Assembly (NCBI GenBank): GCA_046295455.1
Contig: JBKBNI010000006.1
Coordinates: 104,425-168,424 of the forward strand
DNA: 64,000 nucleotides
Source of the DNA: Thermaurantimonas sp046295455
Lineage (GTDB): Bacteria; Bacteroidota; Bacteroidia; Flavobacteriales; Schleiferiaceae
Reading direction: 5' to 3'
Shown here: positions 26,066-35,128 of the stretch, piece by piece
How positions within the stretch are numbered: position 1 is the stretch's first letter
Layout of the letters: every line of letters begins with the position of its first letter
Position numbers and translations under genes: made by a program
The notes under the pieces: model-generated
What the model saw: the letters and a program-made list of their open reading frames with translations, nothing else
What the model was told of the DNA's origin: nothing
Database searches by the model: none

Positions 26066-27686
26066 AGACCTTCTCATTCTGAAGAATACCATCCTCCTGG
26101 CTTTGCGCAAGCCCTGGAGGTGGTTGTTTGCAGTTGGGTTTTTCGGATATTTTTTTTATAAAAGAATGATTGTTTATTCGGGTGAAAGCATTCAAAATCC
26201 GCCTGATGTGGATCTGCCTGATCTTTCGGATACTTACATCGAACGCATATCTGTGATCTTAGCTACCTTCATAGGGATGCTGTCCGTAGTGGTGCTGACC
26301 GTCGTAATATCCAGAGCTACAAGGCGCAACACAACTTTCTTCATCAATGCGGACACCCATTTCCTCTTTCCGGGGCCATTCCATCCAGGAGTTCTTATCT
26401 TGTATCAGCTGGTCAAAAGCATCTTTCCGGCCCTATTGTCTTCATTTGTCTTGGTGTTGTACTTCTTTTTGTTTATCACTCCCGAAAATATTCCCTTTAC
26501 AGCACATCAGTTAGGCTACAGTGCCATACCCTTAGCGCTATTTTTTTTCAGCATTCGCCCGATTCAATTTTTGATTTTTTCCGTCGTGTCCGGTGGTAAT
26601 GCTCAAAGAAATACCAAAAGAGTATTGATTGTCAGAAATTTAATCATTCTGTGTGCGTTTATTTCAGTCGCTGTCAATTTTCCGAAAGGAGATTTGATCG
26701 CAGTTCTGAAAGCTACTTTTGTCAATGGCACATTTCAATATGTGCCCTATGTGGGCTGGTTTCAGTCGGCTTTGGTGGATGTGTTAGCAGGGGAGTTTTT
26801 TGGATGGGGAGTGCTCTTGCTGGGAGTTTCGGTGTTTTCACTTCCCGTGGCAGTTTACATGCTGTCACATCAGTACTATGAAGATGTGCTCGCCTCGACT
26901 GAGCTGCGAACTCGGGCGGAGCAGATCCGCTCCGGCGAAACCCAGATGAACGACGATGTCGAGTATGGCTGGGCGCTCAACACCAGGAACATCCGGGAGC
27001 ACAGAAATTTTGGAAGGGGAGCAGTGGCCTTTTTTTGGAAAAACTGGGTCATGGCATACCGTCAGACGGGCGTGCCCTTTTTAGACCCCACGGCCATCGC
27101 CACCGGGATTTTCGGTCTTGTCTGCGCAGTTGTCATCCTGGTAAAAGACTTTGACAGCAGTGACTTTTCATCGCTTGTCATTATAAGTGTGATTTTGCTC
27201 GGTATGCTTTCCTTTAGTGCGGGATACATGCGTGTACGAATCGGTGATCTTACACGCCCCGTTTTTGCTTTGATTCCAGATTACATTGGGCGTAAGGTCT
27301 TTTTCTTATTGCTGATGGACTTGATTCATGTCTCTGTTTACACACTTGCATTTTTTATCCCGGTTACCATTGCGTATGGCGACCATTGGGAAATTATTCC
27401 TTTTTCCGCAATTACTTTGACAGTGGTGTATCTCACTGCTTTTTTGTTTCAGCTCAATGTACGCTTGTCGTTGACCAGCTTTTTAGATCGCTATCTGTTT
27501 TTGCCCTTGGGATTTTTGGCTTTGATATCTCTATGTCTGTTGCCATCTGTATTGATCTCGATCGCTGCCTATGGATTTTTTAAGGGATATGGAGCAGCAT
27601 TTGCCGCAATATCCATAGTATGGGGAGCATTTGGGCTACTTTTATATTTTTTTGCCTTAGAGCACATCGACCGTTTGGAATATTAA
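26037..27686 (+). CDS. ABC exporter membrane subunit
   Basis: Polytopic protein of 549 residues with about ten to twelve hydrophobic segments, resembling the putative ABC exporter family (PF16962). The frame is open from 25944, but the ATG at 26037 gives MSQIRILLLKD, the sensible N-terminus. The residues FFINADTHFLFPGPFHP and the conserved RNTTFF region are typical of this family, where the first membrane pair is followed by a long loop. It is translated with the ATPase gene that it overlaps. The exported substrate is unknown. Confidence 0.85.
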   Translation: MSQIRILLLKDLLILKNTILLALRKPWRWLFAVGFFGYFFYKRMIVYSGESIQNPPDVDLPDLSDTYIERISVILATFIGMLSVVVLTVVISRATRRNTTFFINADTHFLFPGPFHPGVLILYQLVKSIFPALLSSFVLVLYFFLFITPENIPFTAHQLGYSAIPLALFFFSIRPIQFLIFSVVSGGNAQRNTKRVLIVRNLIILCAFISVAVNFPKGDLIAVLKATFVNGTFQYVPYVGWFQSALVDVLAGEFFGWGVLLLGVSVFSLPVAVYMLSHQYYEDVLASTELRTRAEQIRSGETQMNDDVEYGWALNTRNIREHRNFGRGAVAFFWKNWVMAYRQTGVPFLDPTAIATGIFGLVCAVVILVKDFDSSDFSSLVIISVILLGMLSFSAGYMRVRIGDLTRPVFALIPDYIGRKVFFLLLMDLIHVSVYTLAFFIPVTIAYGDHWEIIPFSAITLTVVYLTAFLFQLNVRLSLTSFLDRYLFLPLGFLALISLCLLPSVLISIAAYGFFKGYGAAFAAISIVWGAFGLLLYFFALEHIDRLEY

Positions 27687-28185
27687 TTTATTGCAGAATA
27701 GGTGAATAAGTTCCTTAGCCAAACGCCTATATGTCTTGAGAATCAATGATGTTCAGATCAATTTCAGATTTTTTTTATTAAAATCTCTATAGAATAAAAA
27801 CATTGGTCAATCCGGATTAAATGTGTAATACTTTTATTAATAAACTTTAGATAGGCCATGAAAGTCTATTACCTATCCGTAATAATTAAGTCCTTGTGTC
27901 AGCGAAACGGATATGTTAGTTAACTTAAAAACTAATTCGATTGAAAGACCTTTAACTCTTATGTGTAGTTCTTGAAATTTTGATTAACAAAATAAGAAAT
28001 AAGTTAAACAAAAAAGAACAAATGTCAAATAAAATATAGTTACAAAATAAACAAAAATATCTATAATTATTTTAGAATCCTGATTTAAATGTGATTCAAA
28101 GCACTTTTAGAAAAAAATATTAGTAATTAACTAAACTTTATAAGAATTTCACGTGTTTAATGATCACAAATAAAAAATAAACAAA
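27687..28185 (+). promoter_or_regulatory. AT-rich leader/promoter region of the rhodopsin gene
   Basis: A 499-base gap with no credible ORF, clearly more AT-rich than its surroundings. It holds two inverted repeats, GATAGG/CCTATC (27850-27855 with 27872-27877) and TTAGTT/AACTAA (27916-27921 with 27930-27935). A CACGTG palindrome (28150-28155) lies 30 bases before the rhodopsin ATG, with a TGATCA palindrome next to it. No exact TAnnTTTG box was found. Confidence 0.45.
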
Positions 28186-28944
28186 ATGAAAACAAGTTTA
28201 CTTGAAGTTGTGACCATCCCGGTCGATGATCCCGTAGCCTTTACATTCTTCACAGGCTACATGTCCATGTTTGCCGCATCGGTATTCTTCTTCTTTGAAA
28301 GAGCAAGAGTATCCGATAAATGGAAGACATCGCTGCTCGTGTCAGGGCTAATCACGGGCATCGCTGCCGTGCACTATTACTACATGAGGGACTACTATGC
28401 AAGCACTGGGTCCAATCCAACAGCGCTGCGTTACATCGACTGGACGCTGACGGTCCCCTTGATGTGTGTAGAGTTCTATCTGCTTACAAAGCCGGCAGGA
28501 GCATCAAAAGGCTTAATGTGGAGATTGATCATTGCTGCGGTATGGATGCTGGTCTTCGGGTATATTGGCGAGGCATTCAACCCTGAAGGTGGAAGCACCA
28601 GTCATTCCGTAATTTACGGAGTTTTATCCACTTTGGGATATGTATATATCCTATATCTCGCCTGGTTTGGAGAAGTAAAGCAGTTAGCTCAGAAAACACA
28701 GAATCCGACTATTATCCGAGGTATAAGCACCCTGTCATGGTTCATATTGGTAGGATGGGCCATTTATCCAATTGGTTACATGTGTATGCCGGGCGGCTGG
28801 CTGAACCTTGCCTTTGGATGGCAACCAAGTGCGGTAGATTTATTTTACAATATTGCTGATGCTGTAAACAAAATAGGTTTTGGCTTAGTGGTTTACGGTA
28901 TTGCGATTAGTGATATGGCAAAACAAAAAGTGCAAGTAGCCTAA
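28186..28944 (+). CDS. Proteorhodopsin-family light-driven proton pump
   Basis: Seven-helix microbial rhodopsin of 252 residues that would use retinal to pump protons outward across the inner membrane. Helix C reads RYIDWTLTVPLMCVEF: Arg82, Asp85 (proton acceptor), Thr89 and Glu96 (proton donor), the DTE motif of proton pumps. The Schiff-base Lys229 and counter-ion Asp225 lie in NIADAVNKIGFG, and His63 pairs with Asp85 as in proteorhodopsin. Met93, at the proteorhodopsin 105 tuning site, predicts green absorption. Gly145 aligns with xanthorhodopsin Gly156, which opens the carotenoid-binding window. No blh or crt genes are nearby, so retinal comes from elsewhere. A terminator follows. Confidence 0.97.
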   Translation: MKTSLLEVVTIPVDDPVAFTFFTGYMSMFAASVFFFFERARVSDKWKTSLLVSGLITGIAAVHYYYMRDYYASTGSNPTALRYIDWTLTVPLMCVEFYLLTKPAGASKGLMWRLIIAAVWMLVFGYIGEAFNPEGGSTSHSVIYGVLSTLGYVYILYLAWFGEVKQLAQKTQNPTIIRGISTLSWFILVGWAIYPIGYMCMPGGWLNLAFGWQPSAVDLFYNIADAVNKIGFGLVVYGIAISDMAKQKVQVA

Positions 28945-28961
28945 CAGGTGTTTAAAAAAAT

Positions 28962-28995
28962 AAGACCCAGACATTGTTTTGTCTGGGTCTTTTCG
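28962..28995. terminator. Bidirectional terminator between rhodopsin and barrel genes
   Basis: Perfect 12-bp stem AAGACCCAGACA/TGTCTGGGTCTT with a 6-base loop, a T run on the right and an A run on the left, so it can serve both convergent genes. Confidence 0.85.
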
Positions 28996-29068
28996 TTTAA
29001 CAACAATTTACACCTACAACTATAAATATTAATACTTAAAATTAAAAAATTTCTATCGATTTAGATGA

Positions 29069-29596
29069 TTATAACTTGACAGCTAATCCTACAGTAACAT
29101 ATGAAATTCCATATCCCAACTCGGCAAAAGCCCCGATTTTTTCTGTGAAGTAATATCGACCTCCTACATAAAAACCATACACCAGCCCACTGGATGCTGT
29201 GGAGATAGGTATGGGTGGTTCCGGATCAATTTTTGAAGATAAGATATTATATCCCAATAAGACTCCTCCATACGCATCAATGTTATTATTAACATAGAAG
29301 TGATAAGATCCTCGGGCGCCTAGCATTAAATATGTATAATTGATCTTATACAACGAATTTTCTACCTTACTTCCGGCGTATCCTAAGAATCCACCTACCG
29401 ATATTTTATCAGTAAATCCATGTTCGTAGGAAAGACTTATTGGAGGTAAAGTTGATTTGCCCGATCCCAGGGAAAACCCTAAACCAATACCTACGTTGAG
29501 TAGTTTGTCACCGGCTTCATATTGAGCTGCACTTTCTACACTGGAAGCGACAGTGAGTCCAATACTGATTACTAAAATAAATACATTTTTTCTCAT
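29069..29596 (-). CDS. Outer-membrane beta-barrel protein
   Basis: Small exported barrel of 175 residues. The signal peptide ends at about SAA|QYEAGD. The mature part alternates polar and hydrophobic strands with glycine- and aromatic-rich turns (GGFLGYAG, YLMLGARGSYHFYV, YGFYVGGRYYF, FAELGYGISY), like OmpW/OmpX-type or outer-membrane-protein-beta-barrel domains. No specific family was recognised. It converges on the rhodopsin gene, sharing its terminator. Function unknown. Confidence 0.8.
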   Translation of the reverse strand: MRKNVFILVISIGLTVASSVESAAQYEAGDKLLNVGIGLGFSLGSGKSTLPPISLSYEHGFTDKISVGGFLGYAGSKVENSLYKINYTYLMLGARGSYHFYVNNNIDAYGGVLLGYNILSSKIDPEPPIPISTASSGLVYGFYVGGRYYFTEKIGAFAELGYGISYVTVGLAVKL

Positions 29597-29780
29597 AATT
29601 TTTTAAGTTTTGTGAAACAAAGGTGTGGGATTTTATACCCATGCCCACTCATACATATGAAGTAAAATGAATATCATTTTATTGGCGATTATTCAAAAGA
29701 TTCTGAGAAAAATACGTCATGTGTATTATGGTTAATACCCATGCAATCATCGAATATTTGAGAACTAAATTTAATTGAAA

Positions 29781-30521
29781 ATGAAAACAAAAATTTTATC
29801 AATCAGTCTAATGACTGTACTGCTATCATTAGTGATCACAAGCTGCGAGAAAGAGAAGAAAGATGAAAATCCCAATCAGCAGCAAAACATGACCCCCACG
29901 CCTGCTCCCCCGGACGCCGAAGGGGTGCTCGTCAATGTTAAATTATTAAATACCCAAAGTACTCCAGTTGGAGATATAGAAATTGAATTTGGCGGAGCTG
30001 CTGCCTACTTTCCTGACGCTTCGGGTAAATTTTTGGATGCAGGAGAGATTATGATTGATCAAAAGTACAAACTCAAAAAACAAACCGGTGCCATGGAAAA
30101 TTATTACTTTTATGAGCAGTCATCGTCCGATCTTACAGGAATCGAATACGGGTCTCAGATCAAATGGTCAGTATCCGGAAGCAGCGCTGTGCAGGCTTTT
30201 GATTACACCATCAGCGGATCAATGCCCACAGTCGGAAAGATTACAACTACAGGCAGTCTTTCTAAAAGCGGCTGCAGTATAAGTGTGTCTTCGGTGACAG
30301 GAGCGGATTCAGTTATGTTTATGATTGGGGGAAAAATTAAATACAGGCCCGGAAATGCTACCACTTGCCAGTTTACAGCAGATGATATGAAGGATGTGGG
30401 TACCGGACCTCAGTTGGTACAGGTTTTACCTTTCAAAATGATCAAAGTACCTATAAACAACAAAAAATACTACTTCGTGCGTGAGGTATCGCGCTCTATG
30501 ATGATGGATGTGGTAAACTAA
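29781..30521 (+). CDS. Hypothetical exported lipoprotein
   Basis: Unrecognised protein of 246 residues. The N-terminus has a lysine start and hydrophobic core ending at VITSC, a good lipobox, followed by charged and Pro/Gln-rich linker (EKEKKDENPNQQQ, PTPAPP). The body has an Ig-like beta pattern, including VNVKLLNTQSTPVGDIEIEFGG, a carboxypeptidase-regulatory or Cna-B-like opening. Likely anchored to the outer membrane. A strong terminator follows its stop, so it is monocistronic. The ATG at 29781 is used rather than the TTG two codons upstream. Confidence 0.75.
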   Translation: MKTKILSISLMTVLLSLVITSCEKEKKDENPNQQQNMTPTPAPPDAEGVLVNVKLLNTQSTPVGDIEIEFGGAAAYFPDASGKFLDAGEIMIDQKYKLKKQTGAMENYYFYEQSSSDLTGIEYGSQIKWSVSGSSAVQAFDYTISGSMPTVGKITTTGSLSKSGCSISVSSVTGADSVMFMIGGKIKYRPGNATTCQFTADDMKDVGTGPQLVQVLPFKMIKVPINNKKYYFVREVSRSMMMDVVN

Positions 30522-30542
30522 TGCGGAATAGTCTGGTAAGTA

Positions 30543-30579
30543 AAAGCCCCTGTCTTTGTTGGACAGGGGTTTTTATTTT
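30543..30579 (+). terminator. Terminator of the lipoprotein gene
   Basis: Stem CCCCTGTC/GACAGGGG with 7-base loop followed by TTTTTATTTT. Confidence 0.85.
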
Positions 30580-30993
30580 ATCAATCCAGATGCATCACAG
30601 CCCGATTCTTTTATCAAAACGCTTGTAATGATTTCAATAAAGGGCTGCTTTAGCCTACTTTTTAATCCTAAAAGTAGTCTGCAGAAAAATTTACTTGCCA
30701 ACATTGTTTCCTTCCAACTATTCAATTAAATGTCAAACGACTATAGATTTTTATTTGATTGGAAAATCCAATTATTTTTTGACAGTGGACAGACAAAAAC
30801 TATATGATTTCACAGGTATTTCCAATACTGATATAAAAAAATTTTTCAAAGGAATTACCGATCTGATAAGAGTGGTGATTCCCTGTAAAATTCGGGAACA
30901 ACAAAGAAGATCAAATCACTGTAATGATCAAAGTATGAAATACAATCTAAAAGATGAAATGTACAGATATTCTTTATTTTCAATGAAAGCTTC
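30580..30993. other. Gene-free spacer before the rho 3' end
   Basis: About 410 AT-rich bases between the terminator and the rho stop. One TTG-initiated frame (30695-30997) exists, but it has no recognisable domain. No RNA gene or repeat was seen. Confidence 0.4.
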
Positions 30994-32691
30994 CTAACTG
31001 TTCATGCTGATCAGAAACTCTTCATTGTCACGGGTACGGCTGATGCGATCGTGTAGAAATTCCATGGCTTCTACAGAAGTCATATCGCTGAGGTGTCTGC
31101 GCAGAATCCACATTCGCTGTAGAACATCTTTCTCCAGAAGCAAATCTTCACGTCGTGTACCGCTTGCCATCAGGTCAATGGCCGGCCAAATCCGCCGATT
31201 GGCGATCTTGCGGTCGAGTTGCATTTCCATATTACCAGTGCCTTTAAATTCCTCGTAGATGACTTCGTCCATCTTAGAGCCGGTGTCGATCAAAGCGGTA
31301 GCGATGATGGTGAGTGAACCTCCGTTTTCGATATTTCGTGCAGCTCCAAAAAACCGTTTTGGTTTATGAAGGGCATGAGCGTCTACACCTCCGGAAAGAA
31401 CCTTGCCGCTGGCGGGTTGTACAGTGTTGTAAGCACGGGCAAGGCGTGTGATGGAGTCCAGTAAAATCACGACATCGTGACCGCATTCAACCAGGCGCTT
31501 TGCTTTTTCCAGCACAATATTGGCGACTTTGGTGTGTCGGTCGGCAGGCTCGTCAAATGTAGAGGAAATGACCTCCGCATGTACAGAACGTGCCATATCA
31601 GTTACTTCTTCGGGACGCTCATCGATAAGCAGAATGATGAGATAGCATTCAGGATGATTAGCGGCAATGACGTTTGCGATCTCCTTTAGCAGGGTAGTTT
31701 TACCCGTTTTCGGTTGGGCTACTATAAGTCCCCTCTGACCTTTTCCAATCGGCGAGAAGAGGTCGATTATCCGGGTGCTTAAGGTAGCTCCGCGTCCGGT
31801 TAGGTTGAATTTTTCGGTGGGGAAGAGCGGGGTAAGGTGTTCAAAGGATATGCGGTCTCGCACATAATCCGGCTTGCGGCCGTTGATTTCCTCAATTTTT
31901 ACGAGTGGGAAGTATTTCTCACCTTCTCGTGGAGGCTTGACATATCCAAGGATGGTGTCACCGGATTTTAGTCCATAGCTTCGAATCTGTGACTGTGATA
32001 CATACACGTCGTCGGGTGAATTTAGATAATTAAAATCACCAGACCTCAAGAATCCATATCCGTCGTTCATGATTTCAAGTACACCTTCGTGCTGTACGAT
32101 GCCGTCGAAGTCGTACTCTGTAGCACCGGGAGACGGGCGTTCGTGACGGTGTTGGTGATTTCTGTTCTCTCCATGCTGTTTTAACTCTGGAGTGGAAATT
32201 TCTATATCCGGAATCTCTTGTTCTGTCTTATGAGCTCTGCCTTGTATGAGTGTTTCTTCAGATGGTGGACTGTCTTGGGTAGCTTGATGGTCGTCGGAAG
32301 AAGTTTCAGACCTGTTGATATCCTGATCGGAGGGATTGCTATGGACAGCCAAATATTCATCAGATAAGTCCTTTATTGAATTTTCGGAAGGTTCAGGCTC
32401 ATCCGCACCGGCCATTACCAGCTGTTCGGCTTCTACATCTTTTACAACCTTGCGTTTGCGACCACGTCTACCCTTGTCTGCTGGGGCTACCTTAGATGTA
32501 GAATCTTCCCGATCGGCCACAGATGGAGCATCTGCAGAGTCTGTATGTTTAAACTCTTCCTGTTTTTTAAGGATGGCCTGGATGAGTTCAGGTTTGCGCA
32601 TGTATCTGAACTTCGGAATGTCTATGGCAGCTGAAATTTCTTGTAATTCAATAAGTTTAAGCTCCTTAAGACGCTCTTCGGTAAATGTCAT
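30994..32691 (-). CDS. rho: Transcription termination factor Rho with long polar insertion
   Basis: Hexameric RNA helicase that ends transcription. The N-terminal Rho_N helices (1-45) are followed by about 145 residues of polar, low-complexity sequence (50-193) containing a basic patch GRRGRKRK. Then comes the cold-shock RNA-binding fold (EGVLEIMNDGYGFLR, 202-216) and the ATPase with P-loop AQPKTGKTTLL (325-335), DERPEEV and the GGVDAHALHKPKRFFGAARN segment containing the Q/R loops. Total 565 residues. The insertion is characteristic of Bacteroidota Rho and probably disordered. It is divergent from the DUF4293 gene, a neighbour commonly seen in this phylum. Confidence 0.97.
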   Translation of the reverse strand: MTFTEERLKELKLIELQEISAAIDIPKFRYMRKPELIQAILKKQEEFKHTDSADAPSVADREDSTSKVAPADKGRRGRKRKVVKDVEAEQLVMAGADEPEPSENSIKDLSDEYLAVHSNPSDQDINRSETSSDDHQATQDSPPSEETLIQGRAHKTEQEIPDIEISTPELKQHGENRNHQHRHERPSPGATEYDFDGIVQHEGVLEIMNDGYGFLRSGDFNYLNSPDDVYVSQSQIRSYGLKSGDTILGYVKPPREGEKYFPLVKIEEINGRKPDYVRDRISFEHLTPLFPTEKFNLTGRGATLSTRIIDLFSPIGKGQRGLIVAQPKTGKTTLLKEIANVIAANHPECYLIILLIDERPEEVTDMARSVHAEVISSTFDEPADRHTKVANIVLEKAKRLVECGHDVVILLDSITRLARAYNTVQPASGKVLSGGVDAHALHKPKRFFGAARNIENGGSLTIIATALIDTGSKMDEVIYEEFKGTGNMEMQLDRKIANRRIWPAIDLMASGTRREDLLLEKDVLQRMWILRRHLSDMTSVEAMEFLHDRISRTRDNEEFLISMNS

Positions 32692-32859
32692 GTATATTAA
32701 TATGATTTAAATATCTTATAATCTGGAATGGTGAAAAATCAATGATCCTAATTCAGCAGAATGATCTGAATAAAGCACTATCGAATGATGCTGCAATTAT
32801 ACAACGGTTATTGAATTTGCAAAAAATTCTGCTGCACCTTTGCCAAAAATTGCAAAACA

Positions 32860-33267
32860 ATGTGGCAACGTATTCAGACCGTTTATTTAGCACTCGCCGT
32901 CTTGGCCAATGCGCTGCTTCTGGCCGGCTTACCGATAATGACTGCTGCAGATGCAACTAAAGTTTATGCAAAAGATGATATGTTATTTCTTATTCTGATA
33001 GCAATTGCGACTATGGATGCGCTTGTCGCCATTTTTATATACAAAAACCGAAGAGTGCAAGTGATTGTCGGACGCATTGCGATCGTGACCGCCATTGTGG
33101 CTGTCATAAAAATGCTGTATACATTTATCACCATCCAAAAATCGACTGCTTATGTATCGGATATCGGCATGTGGATGCCACTGGTATTTGTAGTCCTTGT
33201 GGCTTTGGCCAATAAGGCGATCATTCGGGACGAGGAGAAAGTACGTGCTGCAGACCGAATCCGCTGA
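32860..33267 (+). CDS. DUF4293 membrane protein
   Basis: Small four-helix membrane protein of 135 residues. The start MWQRIQTVYLALA and the C-terminal ANKAIIRDEEKVRAADRIR-type tail are characteristic of DUF4293, which occurs in Bacteroidota beside rho. Hydrophobic segments lie at about 8-28, 42-60, 70-88 and 103-117. Its TGA overlaps the ATG of the Sua5 gene by one base (TGATG), implying coupled translation. Function is unknown. Confidence 0.85.
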   Translation: MWQRIQTVYLALAVLANALLLAGLPIMTAADATKVYAKDDMLFLILIAIATMDALVAIFIYKNRRVQVIVGRIAIVTAIVAVIKMLYTFITIQKSTAYVSDIGMWMPLVFVVLVALANKAIIRDEEKVRAADRIR

Positions 33268-34226
33268 TGGTAGGTACTGATGTGCACCATGCGGCTGCTC
33301 TCCTTCGGGCGGGAAATGTAGTGGGGATACCCACTGAGACAGTATATGGATTGGCAGCCAATGCCCTCGATGCTAAAGCTGTGGCCAGGGTATTTGCCAT
33401 CAAGGGAAGACCCTCGTTTGACCCGTTGATCATCCACATTGGCCAATTGTCTCAGGCTGTCGAACTGACACAGCCTCTCCTTCCAGAGGTTTTTTACAGA
33501 CTCTCTGAACTTTTCTGGCCGGGACCTCTGACATTGGTTGTAAAAAAGTCAGATAAAGTGCCTGATATTGTAACTGCCGGTCTTGACACCGTAGGCCTCC
33601 GGATGCCAAATCATCCCATGACACTGGAGTTGCTTCAATATAGCAACTTACCGCTGGCGGCCCCAAGTGCCAATCCCTTTGGCTACATCAGTCCGGTGAC
33701 AGCTCAGCATGTTGAGCAGCAGCTTGGCACACAGATCCCATACGTCCTCGATGGCGGCCGCTGCGAAGTAGGTATTGAGAGCACAATAGTGGATTGCACC
33801 TCCAGACCGGTCCGTATCCTCAGAAAGGGAGGTATATCGATCGAACAAATCTCTCAGGTAATCGGCTATATGCCCGACGTTCAGACTCAGTCTTCTGATA
33901 ATCCACGGGCTCCGGGAATGCTTACAAGCCATTATGCACCACGCAAAAAGTTGATTCTCACAGATAATACAAAACTCTTCAATCAGTTCGCTGGTAGGGC
34001 AGACGTAGCCTTCTTGCTATACAACAATCCAATGGATGATCATCCGATCCAGCGCATCCTAACCACGCTCGATTCAGACCTGGAAGCAGCTGCCAATCTT
34101 TTTTATTACTTGAGAGAGTTTGACGAGATGCCTCATGTTACATTGATCATTGCAGAAAAGGCACCCGACAGTGGCTTGGGTATGGCGATAAATGACCGTC
34201 TGAGCCGTGCAGCTGCCAATCCTTGA
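33267..34226 (+). CDS. L-threonylcarbamoyladenylate synthase (Sua5 type)
   Basis: Makes threonylcarbamoyl-AMP for the t6A modification of tRNAs reading ANN codons. The YrdC domain (about 1-200) has VVGIPTETVYGLAANA, IKGRPSFDPLIIH, LWPGPLTLVV and SANPFGYISPVTAQHV. The additional C-terminal Sua5 domain, with the linker APGMLTSHYAPRKKL, brings the length to 319 and distinguishes it from the short TsaC. It is coupled to the DUF4293 gene by a one-base overlap. Confidence 0.95.
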   Translation: MVGTDVHHAAALLRAGNVVGIPTETVYGLAANALDAKAVARVFAIKGRPSFDPLIIHIGQLSQAVELTQPLLPEVFYRLSELFWPGPLTLVVKKSDKVPDIVTAGLDTVGLRMPNHPMTLELLQYSNLPLAAPSANPFGYISPVTAQHVEQQLGTQIPYVLDGGRCEVGIESTIVDCTSRPVRILRKGGISIEQISQVIGYMPDVQTQSSDNPRAPGMLTSHYAPRKKLILTDNTKLFNQFAGRADVAFLLYNNPMDDHPIQRILTTLDSDLEAAANLFYYLREFDEMPHVTLIIAEKAPDSGLGMAINDRLSRAAANP

Positions 34227-34402
34227 GGTTGTAATCTCAATACCTTGCCCATGAAGGATGGTAGACCCATAAAATGCCCAGGCGGAGGTGAATTATGAAA
34301 ATGTTGGTGCAGATACACACCGTATTTCTATATAAATAATCTTCGGCACAGCGTATTCTTTTATCTAAGAAAATCCGCGAATACATCCAATCACATTCGC
34401 CG

Positions 34403-34410
34403 TATGTTTG
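34403..34410 (+). promoter_or_regulatory. Predicted -7 box (TATGTTTG) for pepE
   Basis: Exact TAnnTTTG, 22 bases before the pepE ATG in a 206-base spacer. No clear -33 TTG. Confidence 0.5.
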
Positions 34411-34432
34411 ACGAGTGTAAAACGAATCGGAA

Positions 34433-35128
34433 ATGAGACTTCTCCTGGCCAGCACTTCTCGTCTGTACGGACAGATGTATCTGGAGTATTTGATGGCCGA
34501 ACTCCGGGAATTTTTTCAATCGGCTGACAGCATTGTTTTTGTGCCGTATGCCCGACCAGGAGGCATGGATTGGGATGCATACACCGACATTGCTCGTCGT
34601 GGGTTTAAGCCGCTGAAGATTGAGGTGGTAGGAATACATCAATTATCCGATCCGGCAGATGAGCTCAAGGAACACGGGGGCATCTTCACCGGCGGTGGCA
34701 ATACGTTTGTACTGCTTAAAACATTGTACGAAACCGGACATTTTGATATCATTAAAAGAGCCGTTTTGAAGGGTATTCCTTATATGGGCAGCAGTGCCGG
34801 CACCAATGTAGCCGGACTCACCATCGGTACCACCAATGATATGCCGGTAGTGTATCCGCCTACTTTTGAGGCCTTTAGCTTTGTTCCCTTTAATGTTAAT
34901 CCGCATTATCTGGATCCGGATCCCTCCAGCACACATATGGGAGAAACGCGGGAACAGCGCATTCTGGAATTTCACCATTTCAACCATCAACCGGTCGTAG
35001 GGTTACGCGAAGGCAGTTGGTTGAGAATCACCGGAGAAAAGACAGAACTTAAAGGTATGCTCAATGCGCGTATTTTTCGGAAAGGTCTTCCGGCTGAAGA
35101 ACTTCCTCCGGGACCTCTTCGGATGTAG
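34433..35128 (+). CDS. pepE: Dipeptidase E (S51, alpha-aspartyl dipeptidase)
   Basis: Cytoplasmic serine peptidase that cleaves dipeptides with N-terminal aspartate. Nucleophile Ser121 is in GSSAGTN, and Asp136 (NDMP) and His158 (NPHYLDP) complete a triad spaced exactly as in the E. coli enzyme. The GGGNTF oxyanion block and THMGETREQRI segment are also present. Length of 231 residues is typical. Its last 68 bases overlap the 3' end of the convergent copper ATPase gene, unusually long for two conserved genes. Confidence 0.95.
   Translation: MRLLLASTSRLYGQMYLEYLMAELREFFQSADSIVFVPYARPGGMDWDAYTDIARRGFKPLKIEVVGIHQLSDPADELKEHGGIFTGGGNTFVLLKTLYETGHFDIIKRAVLKGIPYMGSSAGTNVAGLTIGTTNDMPVVYPPTFEAFSFVPFNVNPHYLDPDPSSTHMGETREQRILEFHHFNHQPVVGLREGSWLRITGEKTELKGMLNARIFRKGLPAEELPPGPLRM

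Noticed and set aside
30695..30997. 100-residue frame upstream of the rho stop
   Set aside because: TTG start, AT-rich composition, no recognisable domain and overlap with the rho stop; not supported as a gene.
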